DNA from: Haematococcus lacustris
Lineage: Eukaryota > Chlorophyta > Chlorophyceae > Chlamydomonadales > Haematococcaceae
Length of the DNA: 64,000 nucleotides
Assembly: GCA_030144725.1 (NCBI GenBank)
Contig: JASKMD010000002.1
Span: 3,241,086 to 3,305,085 of the forward strand
Direction of reading: 5' to 3'
Part shown: in pieces, positions 1-12,989 of the stretch
How positions within the stretch are numbered: position 1 is the first letter of the stretch
Layout: every line of letters begins with the position of its first letter
Notes under the pieces: generated by a model
What the model was told of the DNA's origin: nothing
Database searches by the model: none
Seen by the model: only the letters and a program-made list of their open reading frames with translations
Position numbers and translations under genes: made by a program

Positions 1-338
1 TTGTGCCTAGAACCATTGTCATGAGTAAGCAACCCATTGTGTTTAGGTATGTGCATCCTAGGGCAGAGCAAAGGAACTGTCTCGGTCATGGGACCACGCC
101 ACCCTTCACAGCTAGCCTTAACTGAGGCTGTTAATGAGAGATGCAAAAGCATGCAGGTGCCTGTATGTAATATAGGCAGTATGCAGGTGCCTGGACACGA
201 ACGTAGTAAGACACCTGACACACATTACATTCAACGAGACAATTCAAGATTATTGATAAACACAAGCCAGCATGTCAAGGTGTCAGAGAGGACCAACAAC
301 AAGAGTGGCATAATGTTCAGGTCGCTATCGAGGAAGGT

Positions 339-354
339 GGTGTTCAAAAACACC
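339..354 (-). terminator. Histone 3' stem-loop of H4 copy 1
   Basis: Read on the minus strand this is GGTGTT-TTTG-AACACC, a 6-bp stem with a 4-nt loop, 44 nt after the H4 stop. It is the animal-type histone mRNA 3' processing hairpin also used by volvocine algae. The loop ends in G, whereas the other copies here end in C or A. Confidence 0.9.
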
Positions 355-397
355 GGTTGTGTGCAGGAAAGTGCAGTGGGAATGAAGGACTAGCTGC

Positions 398-1356
<959 letters not shown>

Positions 1357-1415
1357 GCAGCAGCAGCCGTCGTGTCTGAGTAGGCAGTCAGTCTGACTTG
1401 CATCATGCGTCAACC

Positions 1416-1431
1416 GGTGTTTTTCAACACC
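1416..1431 (+). terminator. Histone 3' stem-loop of H3 copy 1
   Basis: GGTGTTTTTCAACACC, a 6-bp stem with TTTC loop, preceded by AACC and followed by ACCC, 60 nt downstream of the H3 stop. Confidence 0.92.
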
Positions 1432-1439
1432 ACCCATCC

Positions 1440-2226
1440 CAGAGCCAACTGCTGGCAGCACTGGCCTGATGATATACAGCAGTCTAGACAGCCCTGCATG
1501 ATTGGCATACGCAACTGCAACCTATTAACTTTCTGCGCAACTCGTACCCACCCTGGCAGTCATCTTATCAATTGTCTCCTAGGCTATGACGGCTGGTCTG
1601 CTCCTGCCTCGTGAGAGGTATGCCCATGCCTCTCTGATTGCGGTCAAGGGGGCAGTGGGGTTGGCATGTGCTGCACCATGACAGGGGCTGTAGTGAAGGT
1701 GGCACAAGTGGTGGGCCAAGTGGGTGCAGCCAGGGCACATGGGCAAACCCTCGCCATGTAAACAGCAGTCCAGACCCAGGCGCCCCTAAGCTGTGCTAGC
1801 GTGAATATGTGGGGACCCAGTTGCGAAATAGCTGTTGATGAGGACGTGTCTGCAAACCAGCCGGTAACTCTTGAAGAAATTTAGTGGCACTTGGCACAGG
1901 CTTGGCCACCCATCACTGGCAGCCTCCCACACGCCCAAGGTCGACCAAGTAGGTTGGTGTGGTAGCCGGTAACCGCAGTTGTGGACCCGCCGTGTCGCGC
2001 TCATATATTCACGTTGATCCGGATGGCGCCAACCCTGTGGGCGTGCCTTTGCGCCCAAGGTGTAGCTGTGTAGCCGCCCATCATCGCCGCGGCGTCCGGC
2101 GACAACCCACATCCGTGATACGATGACCAGGCTGCAGCGTTGCAGTTGCTCGCCGAGGAGGAGCAGCCGTAGCCAGCTTCGGGATTACTAGGCCGCGGCG
2201 GCCAGCTGTCCCGAAGTTGCCAGCAT
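1440..2226. other. Intergenic, no gene recognised
   Basis: I see no supported gene. A block at about 1673-1760 resembles 5626-5710 (shared words such as AGGGGCTG and GTGAAGGT/GTGAGGTT with similar spacing), so a dispersed repeat is likely. The last 100 bp (GGATTACTAGGCC onward) match the promoter regions of the Ala/Ser-rich family genes at 15.05 and 45.0 kb. Confidence 0.4.
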
Positions 2227-2241
2227 CACCTTTTGAAGGTG
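2227..2241. promoter_or_regulatory. 15-nt inverted repeat upstream of gene A
   Basis: CACCTTTTGAAGGTG lies 96 nt before the gene A ATG. The equivalent position of all five family members carries a version (15007, 44948, 41620, 57430). It could be a promoter site or a hairpin in the 5' leader; the sequence does not decide. Confidence 0.5.
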
Positions 2242-2336
2242 AGGAGCGACTAGAGCACGGGCTGCCAGCAGCAATTTAATACACACCTGCTGAGGTACAG
2301 TGCCCACTGTCCTCAACATCAACAGGTAACGCCGAG

Positions 2337-5018
2337 ATGTCCTCTCGATCCGCCAGGATGGCGGTTGTCGCTGCGCTGGTACTGCTAGCAATGGCGTGGC
2401 CCATAGCGCAAGGTACGCAGAATGTGCCGGCTCACGACGTTCTGATCAGCTTCCGGCTCCGGGTGGTATGCCCAGAGGGCGCCGTGCTTGAGCTGCGCCA
2501 CGAGGCGACAGAAGAAAGGAACATGCGCATGCAGGTCGCGTGCTACACCACGACAAGTCTGACTCATCAGCTTCCGCTTCCGCCTCCGCTCGTGCCAGCA
2601 GCAAGGCGGTGAGTACGCCTCCTTGCCTCATTGCAGCAGCAGGCTCTGGCCAGCATTGCAGCAGCAGCAGCCTGATCTAGTCAGTTGCACACCCACCCAG
2701 ACCATGCCAGGCATGGGCGTGATGTGGCCTGACTCATGCATGGCCTGACTCATCGCCGATGTCTGCTTGCAGGGGCCTTATGGCTATAGCCAGGCTGATG
2801 CCAAGGCATCTGCAAGTGCTGACTCATACGGTGGTGGCAGCAGCAAGGCATCAGCAAGTGCCCAGGCTAGCAGCAAGAGCAGCGGAGGGCGCCTGCTGCT
2901 GGGCGACCACTCTGGCTCATCAGCATCCGCTTCTGCCTCTGCCCGTGCCAGCAGCAAGGCGGTGAGTACGCCTCCTTGCCTCATTGCAGCAGCAGGCTCT
3001 GGCCAGCATTACAGCAGCAGCAGCCTGATCCAGTCAGTTGCGCACCCACCCAGACCATGCCAGGCATGGGGGTGATGTGGCCTGACTCATGCATGGCCTG
3101 ACTCATCGCCGATGTCTGCTTGCAGGGGCCTTATGGCTATAGCCAGGCTGATGCCAAGGCATCTGCAAGTGCTGACTCATACGGTGGTGGCAGCAGCAAG
3201 GCATCAGCAAGTGCCCAGGCTAGCAGCAAGAGCAGCGGAGGGCGCCTGCTGCTGGGCGACCACTCTGGCTCATCAGCATCCGCTTCTGCCTCTGCCCGTG
3301 CCAGCAGCAAGGCGGTGAGTACGCCTCCTTGCCTCATTGCAGCAGCAGGCTCTGGCCAGCATTACAGCAGCAGCAGCCTGATCCAGTCAGTTTCGCACCC
3401 ACCCAGACCATGCCAGGCATGGGCGTGATGTGGCCTGACTCATGCATGGCCTGACTCATCGCCGATGTCTGCTTGCAGGGGCCTTATGGCTATAGCCAGG
3501 CTGATGCCAAGGCATCTGCAAGTGCTGACTCATACGGTGGTGGCAGCAGCAAGGCATCAGCAAGTGCCCAGGCTAGCAGCAAGAGCAGCGGAGGGCGCCT
3601 GCTGCTGGGCGACCACTCTGGCTCATCAGCATCCGCTTCTGCCTCTGCCCGTGCCAGCAGCAAGGCGGTGAGTACGCCTCCTTGCCTCATTGCAGCAGCA
3701 GGCTCTGGCCAGCATTACAGCAGCAGCAGCCTGATCCAGTCAGTTGCGCACCCACCCAGACCATGCCAGGCATGGGCGTGATGTGGCCTGACTCATGCAT
3801 GGCCTGACTCATCGCCGATGTCTGCTTGCAGGGGCCTTATGGCTATAGCCAGGCTGATGCCAAGGCATCTGCAAGTGCTGACTCATACGGTGGTGGCAGC
3901 AGCAAGGCATCAGCAAGTGCCCAGACTAGCAGCAAGAGCAGCGGAGGGCGCCTGCTGCTGGGCGACCACTCTGGCTCATCAGCATCCGCTTCTGCCTCTG
4001 CCCGTGCCAGCAGCAAGGCGGTGAGTACGCCTCCTTGCCTCATTGCAGCAGCAGGCTCTGGCCAGCATTACAGCAGCAGCAGCCTGATCCAGTCAGTTGC
4101 GCACCCACCCAGACCATGCCAGGCATGGGGGTGATGTGGCCTGACTCATGCATGGCCTGACTCATCGCCGATGTCTGCTTGCAGGGGCCTTATGGCTATA
4201 GCCAGGCTGATGCCAAGGCATCTGCAAGTGCTGACTCATACGGTGGTGGCAGCAGCAAGGCATCAGCAAGTGCCCAGGCTAGCAGCAAGAGCAGCGGAGG
4301 GCGCCTGCTGCTGGGCGACCACTCTGGCTCATCAGCATCCGCTTCTGCCTCTGCCCGTGCCAGCAGCAAGGCGGTGAGTACGCCTCCTTGCCTCATTGCA
4401 GCAGCAGGCTCTGGCCAGCATTACAGCAGCAGCAGCCTGATCCAGTCAGTTTCGCACCCACCCAGACCATGCCAGGCATGGGCGTGATGTGGCCTGACTC
4501 ATGCATGGCCTGACTCATCGCCGATGTCTGCTTGCAGGGGCCTTATGGCTATAGCCAGGCTGATGCCAAGGCATCTGCAAGTGCTGACTCATACGGTGGT
4601 GGCAGCAGCAAGGCATCAGCAAGTGCCCAGGCTAGCAGCAAGAGCAGCGGAGGGCGCCTGCTGCTGGGCGACCACTCTGGCTCATCAGCATCCGCTTCTG
4701 CCTCTGCCCGCGCCAGCAGCAAGGCGGTGAGTACGCCTCTTTGCCTCATTGCAGCAGCAGGCTCTGGCCAGCATTACAGCAGCAGCAGCCTGATCCAGTC
4801 AGTTGCGCACCCACCCAGACCATGCCAGGCATGGGCGTGATGTGGCCTGACTCATGCATGGCCTGTCAGTTGCACAGCTTGCAGACCAAGCTAGTCATGT
4901 GCATGCTGCAGTGTGCAATGCCTGGGGTGTTGTCAATGTATGCTTGCAGATAGTCAACAGCAACAACCAGGCTGCCGCCAAAGCGCAGGTTGTCAGCCAG
5001 AGCATGAACCGTCCTTGA
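2337..5018 (+). CDS. Secreted Ala/Ser/Gly-rich repeat protein, gene A
   Basis: Family not recognised. Predicted exons are 2337-2412, 2535-2608, 2773-2961, 3126-3314, 3479-3667, 3832-4020, 4185-4373, 4538-4726 and 4950-5018, giving about 450 residues. Exon 1 (MSSRSARMAVVAALVLLAMA...) encodes a signal peptide and ends in phase 1 at CAAG|GTACGC. Exon 2 restores the frame with G|GT and reads GRVLHHDKSDSSASAS, matching the ends of the repeat cassettes. Six phase-0 exons of 63 codons each are almost identical (GPYGYSQADAKASASA ... GGRLLLGDHSGSSASAS ... SSKA). The last exon ends VSQSMNRP. Introns use GTGAGTACG donors and CTTGCAG acceptors. The hydrophilic low-complexity repeats suggest an extracellular matrix or cell-wall protein, which is inference. 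It lies downstream of H3 and is the most complete member of a five-gene family. Confidence 0.75.
2609..4726 (+). repeat. Six tandem 353-bp intron+exon units
   Basis: Six units of exactly 353 bp, each a 164-bp intron followed by a 189-bp exon, differing at only a few positions. One example is CAGACTAGC for CAGGCTAGC near 3923; others are TTTCGC for TTGCGC in two introns. Introns are as conserved as exons, so the amplification is recent or homogenised by unequal exchange. A seventh partial intron runs from 4727. Confidence 0.95.
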
Positions 5019-6049
5019 CTGCTTTAATTCATAGGTATTGCAAAGAATGCCCGGTGGGCATCTTCAGGCATGCTTATATAGCATTGCTGGTGTACTGGAC
5101 ATGATGGCCACGGACCTAGCCTCGCTGAACCGTCTGCGGGGCATGGATAGCAATGTGGAACTCGGTTACTGATCAGGATGGTATTCTGTTCATGGTGTGC
5201 CTCATTGTGAGGTTTAGCCTCATGGTTTTCTCCTCTTTGTACATATAGGAGGTCTTCATCGCACGTAGCTAGCTGTTGCAGTGTGGACGTTGCTTGCTGC
5301 TCAGTTGCATTTACATGGCTTATATGGCTTATACGTTTTCTTCATGACCTCAACCCTGGCGCAGCCAAGATAGCATCTTTGCCCTTTATAGTCAACATTG
5401 TAGCGTCTGCAGTCTTCTTCCTCTAGCAATGGTCAGGTGTGGTCGTGATGGCAGCAGAGATACCTGTCAACGCAACCCGTTTAAGGCAAGCTGCCTCTCG
5501 TAGCATCCACAGGCCTTGTTAGCTGGCTCATCTGCTGCCTGGCAGGTGCGGGGCGTTGCATGCATCAGTGACACAGCAACCCACCCAAACAGTGCCGTCC
5601 AGTCGGATGCCAAGTTGGGTTGTTTTACAATATGGTAGGGGCTGCAGTGAGGTTGGCAGCAGTGATTGGCCAGGTTCCTGCAGCTTGGGCACGTGGTCTG
5701 ACCTGCGGCTGACTCCTGCATGGGTCTGCTTACCTGGCCATTTACAAGGAACTGCAACATCAAGGATGAGGACTGGGAGTGTGAGTGGATAGGAGACATG
5801 GAGTATGATGGAGTACAGACGTGTTGATGGACACAAAGTAAGATACTGTGTAAGAATGTTCGGTGGCCATACTGGCTGTCAAGACATGGAATGTTCAGAA
5901 ATTGAAGCCACTAATAATGTAGTAGGCACATGCCATTGATGCATTATCAAAAATAAATATGTGTCTTTGGGGTACAGCCGTTGGTAAGTGGGCAGCAGCG
6001 TACAGGTCAGGGCTGAAGGGAGGATTCATGGAAGGGAACAAAGTTGGGT
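5019..6049. other. Intergenic, no gene recognised
   Basis: No supported gene. A Cys/Pro-containing frame on the minus strand near 5.5-5.8 kb could be a repeat fragment but has no recognisable domain. Confidence 0.35.
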
Positions 6050-6065
6050 GGTGTTGAAAAACACC
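6050..6065 (-). terminator. Histone 3' stem-loop of H1 copy a
   Basis: On the minus strand GGTGTT-TTTC-AACACC, 50 nt after the H1 stop. Confidence 0.92.
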
Positions 6066-6115
6066 GGTTGAGCAGGCAGAATTGTTTGGTGGCAGCAGCA
6101 ATAGAGGGGTGGGGC

Positions 6116-7016
6116 CTAGGCCTTGGTGGTCTTGGGGGCTGCTGCCTTCTTGGCCTTGGAGCCCTCTGCCTTCTTGGTCTTGCTGGGGGTGGCTGCCTTG
6201 CTGGCCTTGGGTGCTGCAGTCTTGACCTTCTTGACACCTGTAGGCTTCGCAGGCTGAGGTGCCTTGCTGGCCTTGGGCTTGGCTGCAGCGGGCTTGACTG
6301 CGGCAGGCTTGGCTGCCTTGGACTTGGCTGCAGCAGGCTTGGCTGTGGCTGTCTTGGTTGCAGCAGGCTTGGCTGTCTTGGTTGCAGCAGGGGCCTTCTT
6401 GACTGCAGCTGCCTTGGGCTTGGCTGCAGCAGGGGTCTTCTTGCCGGAGTCAGCGGGCTTGGCTGCCTTGGTGACTGCCTTCTTGGCAGCAGGAGACTTC
6501 TTTGCACCAGAAGCATCGGCCTTGATGGCACTGGCAGGCTTGGCAGCCTTGGCTGCAGCAGGCTTCTTGGGTGTGGTGGGCTTCTTGGCCGCAGCCTTCT
6601 TGGTAGCCTCACCCAGCTTGTAGCTGGCCTTGACCCTGACCAAGGCACCGGTGTCAGCCATGCGCTTCAGCTGGACGGACAGGATCTTCTCCCATGTGGA
6701 GGGCAGGTCCTTGGCATACTGCAGCAGCACAGCACACACATGAAGAGTCACTCTTACCCTTGACAGCAGCAGGGCAGCAGGTAGAAAGGCATAGTAGCCT
6801 CAACACCAGGGCTAACTGGTCTGGGTAGAAGGCAGGCCCACTGACCTTGGCCTGGATCCACTTCTTGATGGCAGGCAGGCTGCTGCCAGTGCGCTCCTTC
6901 AGGGCGGTGATGCACTCTACAATCATGACCGTGAAGCCCGGGTGCTTCGCGGGCGACTTGGGCTTGCTGGCCTTCGCCTTGGGAGCTGGGGCAGGGGCGG
7001 GAGCGGTTTCAGACAT
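6116..7016 (-). CDS. H1: Linker histone H1 (copy a), one intron
   Basis: Exons are 7016-6846 (57 codons) and 6718-6116 (200 codons plus stop), giving 257 residues. The 127-bp phase-0 intron has an AAG|GTCAGT donor and CTGCAG acceptor. The N-terminus is Pro/Ala/Lys-rich (MSETAPAPAPAPKAKASKPK). A winged-helix H15 domain spans residues 24 to about 98 (HPGFTVMIVECITALKERTG, then after the intron YAKDLPSTWEKILSVQLKRM). The C-terminal tail is a long Lys/Ala/Pro array of KPAAAK-type repeats ending KTTKA, typical for binding linker DNA. The intron interrupts the globular domain at the same place in all three H1 copies. The combination of intron and 3' hairpin is known for volvocine H1 genes. Confidence 0.95.
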
Positions 7017-7126
7017 TGTTGCTTTCTTGCGGCCTGCGAACTGCGAGTGCGGCTTGCGGGGTCACCGGGTTGCTGCGAAGTGCGCGAGCAGTGCGTAATG
7101 TAGCACTGGGCGAGCCCTGCTGACTG

Positions 7127-7140
7127 GGTCCTGCTGATCC
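7127..7140. promoter_or_regulatory. Shared 14-bp histone promoter element (H1a)
   Basis: GGTCCTGCTGATCC, 111 bp upstream of the H1a ATG. The neighbouring sequence GTGCGCGAGCAGTGCGTAAT and AGCACTGGGCGAG is shared with the other two H1 promoters. Confidence 0.65.
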
Positions 7141-7543
7141 GCCACCTTGCATACACCGTTGGTCCTGGGCTCCTAGCCGGGTCGCCCCAACTGCTGTGAG
7201 GCCTCCTTACTGCACATGCTGTGTTCACTGCCAGGCTGCTGCTGTGTTGCTGGCACTAGCCTTGGACCTGACCCAGATGAGAGTACCTGCATTCCCTCAT
7301 GGGCACTGAGAGGCTGTGTCCTGGCTTGCTCCTACAGCAGGCTGCTGGCCTGAGTGCACTCCTCCTCTGCCTGCCACCTCCATGTCACTTCCTAACCCGC
7401 ATGCTGTGTAGTCTAATTTGAGGCTAGCACTGCGCACAACACTTGTACGACACTTGCTTCCTTTTTGCCCAATACACTATAAAAACGTATCACCATATAA
7501 TGATATGAATGGACCCCCAGAGAACTGTCCCTTGATGTAGCAT
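7141..7543. other. Spacer between QNG1 and H1a
   Basis: No gene seen. Up to about 7400 it is the same sequence found upstream of the other H1 genes (20.0-20.15 and 49.9-50.12 kb), so it is the edge of the H1 duplication unit. Confidence 0.5.
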
Positions 7544-10500
7544 TCAGTAGTACACTGTCAAGGTCCTGTGATGGGCCGGATGTTCAGCTCGACACCGCTC
7601 GCCCCACTCCCACAGCCACCAGTCCAGGGTGATCGCGAGCACCTCCACGCCTGCTGATGCCTGACCCCCTGACCCTGATTCCTCTGGCAAGTTGCCCTTA
7701 GCCCCAGCCATTTCCTTGATCTCTGTGCATGAACCGTTGCTGGGTGGTGTGCCTCCTGGCACGGTGGAGCCTCCACTAGGGTCAGGGGTGCAAGCACCAT
7801 ACGGCAGGCCATGGGTGCCTTGCAGGTTGCTGGGTGGCAGGGTGCGAGGGGCGGGAGAGGCATGGCCCACTGTGTCAGAGTCCGCCCATGCAGCAGGTGG
7901 CTGCAAGGTGCTGGGTTCAGTGCACGAAGAGACTGGACCTGAGACTGAGGCTGCAGCAGGGGCTGTGGCTTGAGTTGGGGATGGGTTTGGGGCCAGGCCT
8001 GGGGTGGAGGTGGAAGCTGGGATTCGTGCAGCGAGGAGACGGCGCATCTGCTCTACTGCCACCACCGTGGCCGCTCGTATCTCAACTTCTTGCTCACTGC
8101 CTGCAAAAGCAGGGCCAAGAGCAGGACAAGAGTGTGACCAGGGAGTGAGACTACCCCGGGGCTCCATGCATGCAGCAGAGCTTGCAGCCCTCATCACCAG
8201 TGCAGGAGCAAGGAAGTAAAAACGCTACCCATAGGACCCAAGCCTGCCACCTGAGAGTGTGCTAAACCGAATCTGCCACACACTCAAGGGATGTGTCAGC
8301 AGGCCCATCTAGAGTTTAGGTTAACGTTTGTGGCCGCTTTTCATGGTGGTGAGTCACTTTGCACTCCTGCTGCTGCTGTTGTTTTTCGCTGTTGGGCAGG
8401 TAGCTTTGGGGTCACTAGCTCTGGGCAGCCATCTTAACTAGGCCGCTTCCCTGCAGGCCATCAGGCCTGCTGCATATGCTACTCTGGCATACTTAAACCT
8501 CACACCTAGGTCACAGACTCACCAGGCATGAGCTGCTGCCTGGCTTGCACCAGGGCCTCCAGTTCAGGAGAGTAGTCTAGAACCCCCAACACGCGCAACA
8601 CGACAGGCACCTGGGTGGCACACCAGCAACAAGGCAGCGCATCAGGTCAGCAGCTGAGGACCTGGGTGCTGGAAGCTGAGGCCAGAACTCACTCCTTCAT
8701 TCCCATGACTCCAGTCATATCAATAGGTTTACAATACAATGAAGGAAAACCATGATCACACCAGTCACACGCAGGCATGGCTAGGGGCGTGGCTGGAGGT
8801 GTGGGCTGTCAGAAAAACCGTTGCATGGCTGGGAAGGAGTATGCAAGCATATTTTCTTTCATGCAGCATGGAGCATGGCATTGCTAGCACCAGGGGTGGT
8901 CAGGGTGCCCTCAACAGAGACCAGGGATATGCATGGAAGCATGGTCTGTGCTGCGAGGCAGCAGGGAGCAATAGTGGCAGCGGTGGCAGTAACAGCAACA
9001 CTGGTCACCAGCAAGCCTACGTGCGCAAGGATGAAGTCACCCCACAGCAGGTCCCAGCCTCCTGCCGAGGGTGCTCGTGGCATACAAGCTATGAAGGGCG
9101 CTATGCCTGACACTGGCAGTGCTAAACCAGGGCCATGCAACCAGCGCTGAGCAGGCCATGAACTCAAACATCCCTGCTGCAGCGGTGGTAGCGCTGCTGC
9201 TGCTACTGTTGTTGTTGCTGTTGCTGGTGGTGGTGGGAGAGCTGGTGACAGTGCTGGCAGTAGGGCAGCAGTGGCAGCAGGCCACCAGGGTGGCCATCAG
9301 CTACAGGGTAGAGAGGGTGTTGAGGTGGCACACACAGCCTGCCACACACACCCGATAGTCTGCAAACATGGTCAGGGCGGCGATGTCATGGAATGCAGCC
9401 AGCCCACGCCCTTGCAGCGCCCCATACACATCCCCTACCCAGATTTGCGCCCGTTTGTAGAAGAAGACCTGGAGTGCAGGAACAGCGCAAGCAGCAGCTG
9501 CAGGGCCAGGATGCACACGTGCTCCAGCAAGCACACACAACAGAACATGCACAGCAGTGGGCTGAGCTGCAAACCGCAGCCAGAGTGGCTTTGGTGTTGG
9601 AGCAGGAGTGGTGGCATGGAACTGTGTGAGCATACCCATCAGCACCATTGCAAGGGCCCGGGTGGCAGCCACAGCACAAGGTGCACAGAGTTCATCAGGT
9701 GCAAAGCACCACATTTGTTGAGTACTGTATGGTGCCAACAGCATTGCCAACCTTCACCAGTAAACCACCGCCCACCCCTCCACCGCACAAGCCAGCTGCC
9801 CGCCTGACTCGCCCACACTCCCCTTCACAAGCCAGCCAGCTGCACACCTGAGCACCGCGGTATACTGCATGGTCTCTGAAACCAGGGAACAGTGCGGTGA
9901 CGCGGTCCACCAGGGCGACTGCGGAGCCCTGGGCACTCTCCAGCAGGGTCGTCACTGAGCCTCCGCAATGCTGCAGCAGCCCAGCGCCCACCTGCAGCGT
10001 CACGCCACACAGCTTGAGTTCTTGTACTGGCTAGAGTGACTTAAGTCCTTGCACTGGCTTGAGTGACTTGAGTTCTTGCAATAGCCCAGCAGCTGCTACT
10101 ATCAGGATTTATAGGCTGGCGGCTCAGCGGCGTGGTGGTGTAAACCAGCAACAACGACTATGCTAGGCCCTTTCCGCAAACCCTGGACACCTGCCAAACA
10201 GGCATCCATGGCTGCAGGCATACAATTCATGTCCCCATGACATCTATTATGCACAATAACACCCATTACATGACAGGTTCAGCACTTGCATGCCTGCAGC
10301 ACTATGCAGCGCATGCCAGCCCACCTCTCTCAGCAGCCGAGCTCTCTCTTCCTGCAATGGCACAGGCCGAGGCCAGCCCAGCAGCGCTTGCACATCCTTG
10401 CCCTGGCACTGCGCCAGCCGTCCAGACGCCAAGCAGTTAGGGTCCGCCAGCACTGCTGCCTGCATGCACAGCAGGTGGCTAAGGCCATTAGTCAGCTAGC

Positions 10501-11974
10501 TCTAGTCAGCTAGCTTTAGGCAACTGGCTCTAGTCAGCTAGAACTCGTCAGCTAGCTTTAGGCAACTGGCTCTATGTCTGGCACAAGTCCTTGCCGCTGT
10601 TTTGACCACTGCCCGTCCCTGCTGATCACGATAAACAGGGCTGCACATGGTGCTGCATGGTGGACCTGGGATAGGACCCTGGTCAGGGCGATGGGCACGG
10701 CATCATGCAGAACCTGGGTGAGGGTTGGGAGGTCCTGGCTTCCAGTCGTTCTTTGCATGTCTGCCAGCAGGGTATGGCCTCATGTGGCCTTGGCCTCACC
10801 TTGACGCCCTTGGCCAGGTGCTCGTACTCCAGCCCAGGCTCTGCGAGCACATGCTGCATGCAAGCGGATAGGTGGCAGCCCCATGGAACACACGACATGC
10901 AAGCATGTACGCTACGGTATCAAAGCAGTACAGCATGCAGACCAAAAGTGTTCGTGCATGGTGGTGGTGCGGGTAAGTACTAGTGCATGCTTACTGTCTA
11001 CCTTATGGCCTTGGAGCTGTGGGGCAGGGAAAACAGCCCTGCCACATAGCCCACACACACCATGGTATGACATGTGGCGTGATGATGCATGGGGCACTCT
11101 TAGCATGATGGTCTGGCCTGACCTGGCTAGCCTATTGTTGCCATGTCTCCTCTGCATCTGCACCTGCATCTCCCTGTCTCATACTGATGTAGCAACTGCC
11201 TGCCAGTTACCACCATGCTTGCCTATGAGCATTACTGCAACCCACATGCATAAAGGCTCAGTATCTTATGTATTGGGCTCACTCAGCCTGCTGCATCAGC
11301 CTGCATTAATGCCTGTGCAACACATGTTGTGGTCAAGTACACACACCCAATTGGCGTAAATGGCCCGTTGTAATCCTGCCCTGCTGGCCCAGTCCCATGG
11401 CAAGCTCTCGCTGCTTCATATTGCTCAATTTAGGCATACATGCAATATGACTCATAAATCTTCGTCATTGAACAAACCTCCTCTGTGCCAATTGATTGTA
11501 AACATAGCTGCCTGACCCTCAACCAACAGATGTCTTTCCTCAGGTGCAGCAGCCTGCCACGGGTCTTGGCCTCCTGCCTGCCCTATCACACCCACCTGGC
11601 CAGAAGCAGAAGTTGAGTGCGTCGACCACCAACAGGGCTGTGGCAGTCAGGGCCTGGCCCTCAGGACTGCTGCGATCCACAAAGTGCATTTGATCATCGA
11701 AGCTGGTCAATGAGCTAAGACGGCGCAGGTCGGTCTCAGTTACAGTGGCTGCTGCTTTGGTCAGACCTGCAACAAGCAGCATCCATTACAAGCACTGCTT
11801 AGCTACAACTGCAGCCAGCGCAGCACGCCATAGAGGCCGTTGGTGCAGGCCCCTAGTTCCAACGTCAACTTACAGGCAACGGCAATGCCAATACCGACCT
11901 GACGAGTTGATTGACACATGGGTTGCTTGCCGGACCACCGCCTCACAGGTTTGGAGCACGAGCCGCTGCGACAT
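7544..11974 (-). CDS. QNG1: Queuosine-nucleotide N-glycosylase (queuosine salvage, DUF2419 family)
   Basis: Releases queuine from queuosine nucleotides so that it can be reinserted in tRNA; eukaryotes salvage rather than make queuine. Predicted exons on the minus strand are 11974-11899, 11766-11596, 10840-10800, 10459-10325, 9991-9848, 9468-9352, 8610-8523 and 8100-7544. Phases agree throughout and give about 442 residues. Family landmarks in order: LLVVDALNFCFWP (residues 70-82), LEYEHLAKG, LLGWPRPVPL, FPGFRDHAVYRG, FFYKRAQIWVGDVYG (from residue 191), HDIAALTMFADYR, VPVVLRVLGVLDYSPELEAL, QEVEIRAATV, and the C-terminal LDWWLWEWGE with HHRTLTVYY. Start MSQRLVLQTCEAVV is the only ATG in the first exon. 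It is longer than the human protein because about 125 Pro/Ser/Gly-rich residues precede the terminal motif. Introns carry CAG/TTG runs (9190-9235) and a GTCAGCTAG repeat (10490-10575). Confidence 0.9.
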
Positions 11975-12321
11975 CTTCAACCCGCCGGCGGCGCCAGCCC
12001 CTCCCTTCTTCGTCGTTGCGTTTATCCGGCGTGGGCGACAGTACTAGATACCACAGCGTCATCTCGCAATTTCGAATCTCAACCGCGGCGTGTTTGCTGT
12101 TACCGGGTCGCAAGACCTGGAAACACTCTTTGCTTTTGTCTGTGTACATGTCTGTATACTTATCTCAGCAAGCATGGTGTTGCGGGGGACGAGTTGTTAC
12201 GATAGCATTACACATGAAAGCAAGTGTACCCGAGGGTTCCGTGATACCCATGAAAACTCAGCGAGGACCTCATGCTACTGGTACAGGCTAGGGTATGATT
12301 AGATTATTGGCCTCACATGTA
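11975..12321. other. QNG1 upstream region
   Basis: Expected promoter and 5' leader of QNG1. No clear TATA box and no other gene recognised. Confidence 0.35.
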
Positions 12322-12339
12322 GGTGGTGTGTTGAGAAAC
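12322..12339 (-). pseudogene. Relic of an H2A 3' end (stem-loop only)
   Basis: GGTGTGTTGAGAAACACC with flanks AGGTG and GGCTG matches the H2A copy 2 terminator (loop TCTC on the minus strand) apart from a 2-nt insertion. No H2A coding sequence remains beside it. With the H2B relic 0.65 kb to the right it marks a decayed divergent H2A/H2B pair. Confidence 0.55.
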
Positions 12340-12989
12340 ACCGGCTGACAGAAGGCATATTGGCCATCCTCTACTGGGAATTGGCAGTGGTTTAGGTGAT
12401 CGATGGCAAACCGCTCCCTGACGGCTTGCACATAGATGGCCGCACACAAATTAAGCATGAACTGCCTCATGTCCATGCTTTCAAGACATTTACTCCCACA
12501 CTCTAGCCTGAGGCCTGCATTGCACTTGCAATCAAAGATGAGATGAGCACAGCATCCACATAAAGCTGCATTTGTGCAAGTGGTGTGCACCTCTTGCACT
12601 TCTGCAACTCACTCTATCCGCACCATCACCCTTGCATCACCATGTATGTGCAGTCTAATCATAGCAATGCAGGTCGTCACTGATGCTTGCATGTGCACAT
12701 CACGTGATGCATGCATGCATCAGCAACCCCTGGCCTTGCATGGATAAAGTAGTGTAGGTGCACCTCTCCATGTTGCTGTGTTAGTGGCGCTAGGGATTGC
12801 AACAGTGTTGGTGTCAATGGGGATCAGTCTAGCAAGGGGTGATGCAGAGCGGGCTGGTGCATGTGGATGTGTGAGGCAGCAGTCCCTACAATCCTTTGTG
12901 ACCTTCATATGGACCAGGCTACCATCTGCATGTACGGCTGTTGAATTTACCACTGGCAGAAGGCATTTCTACAGCGACACCGTTTAGAT

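Noticed and set aside
2759..4730. Repeated 68- and 102-codon plus-strand frames and 66-codon minus-strand frames in each 353-bp unit
   Set aside because: They cross the splice sites or lie in other frames of the same cassette. The spliced phase-0 model explains all units with one protein.
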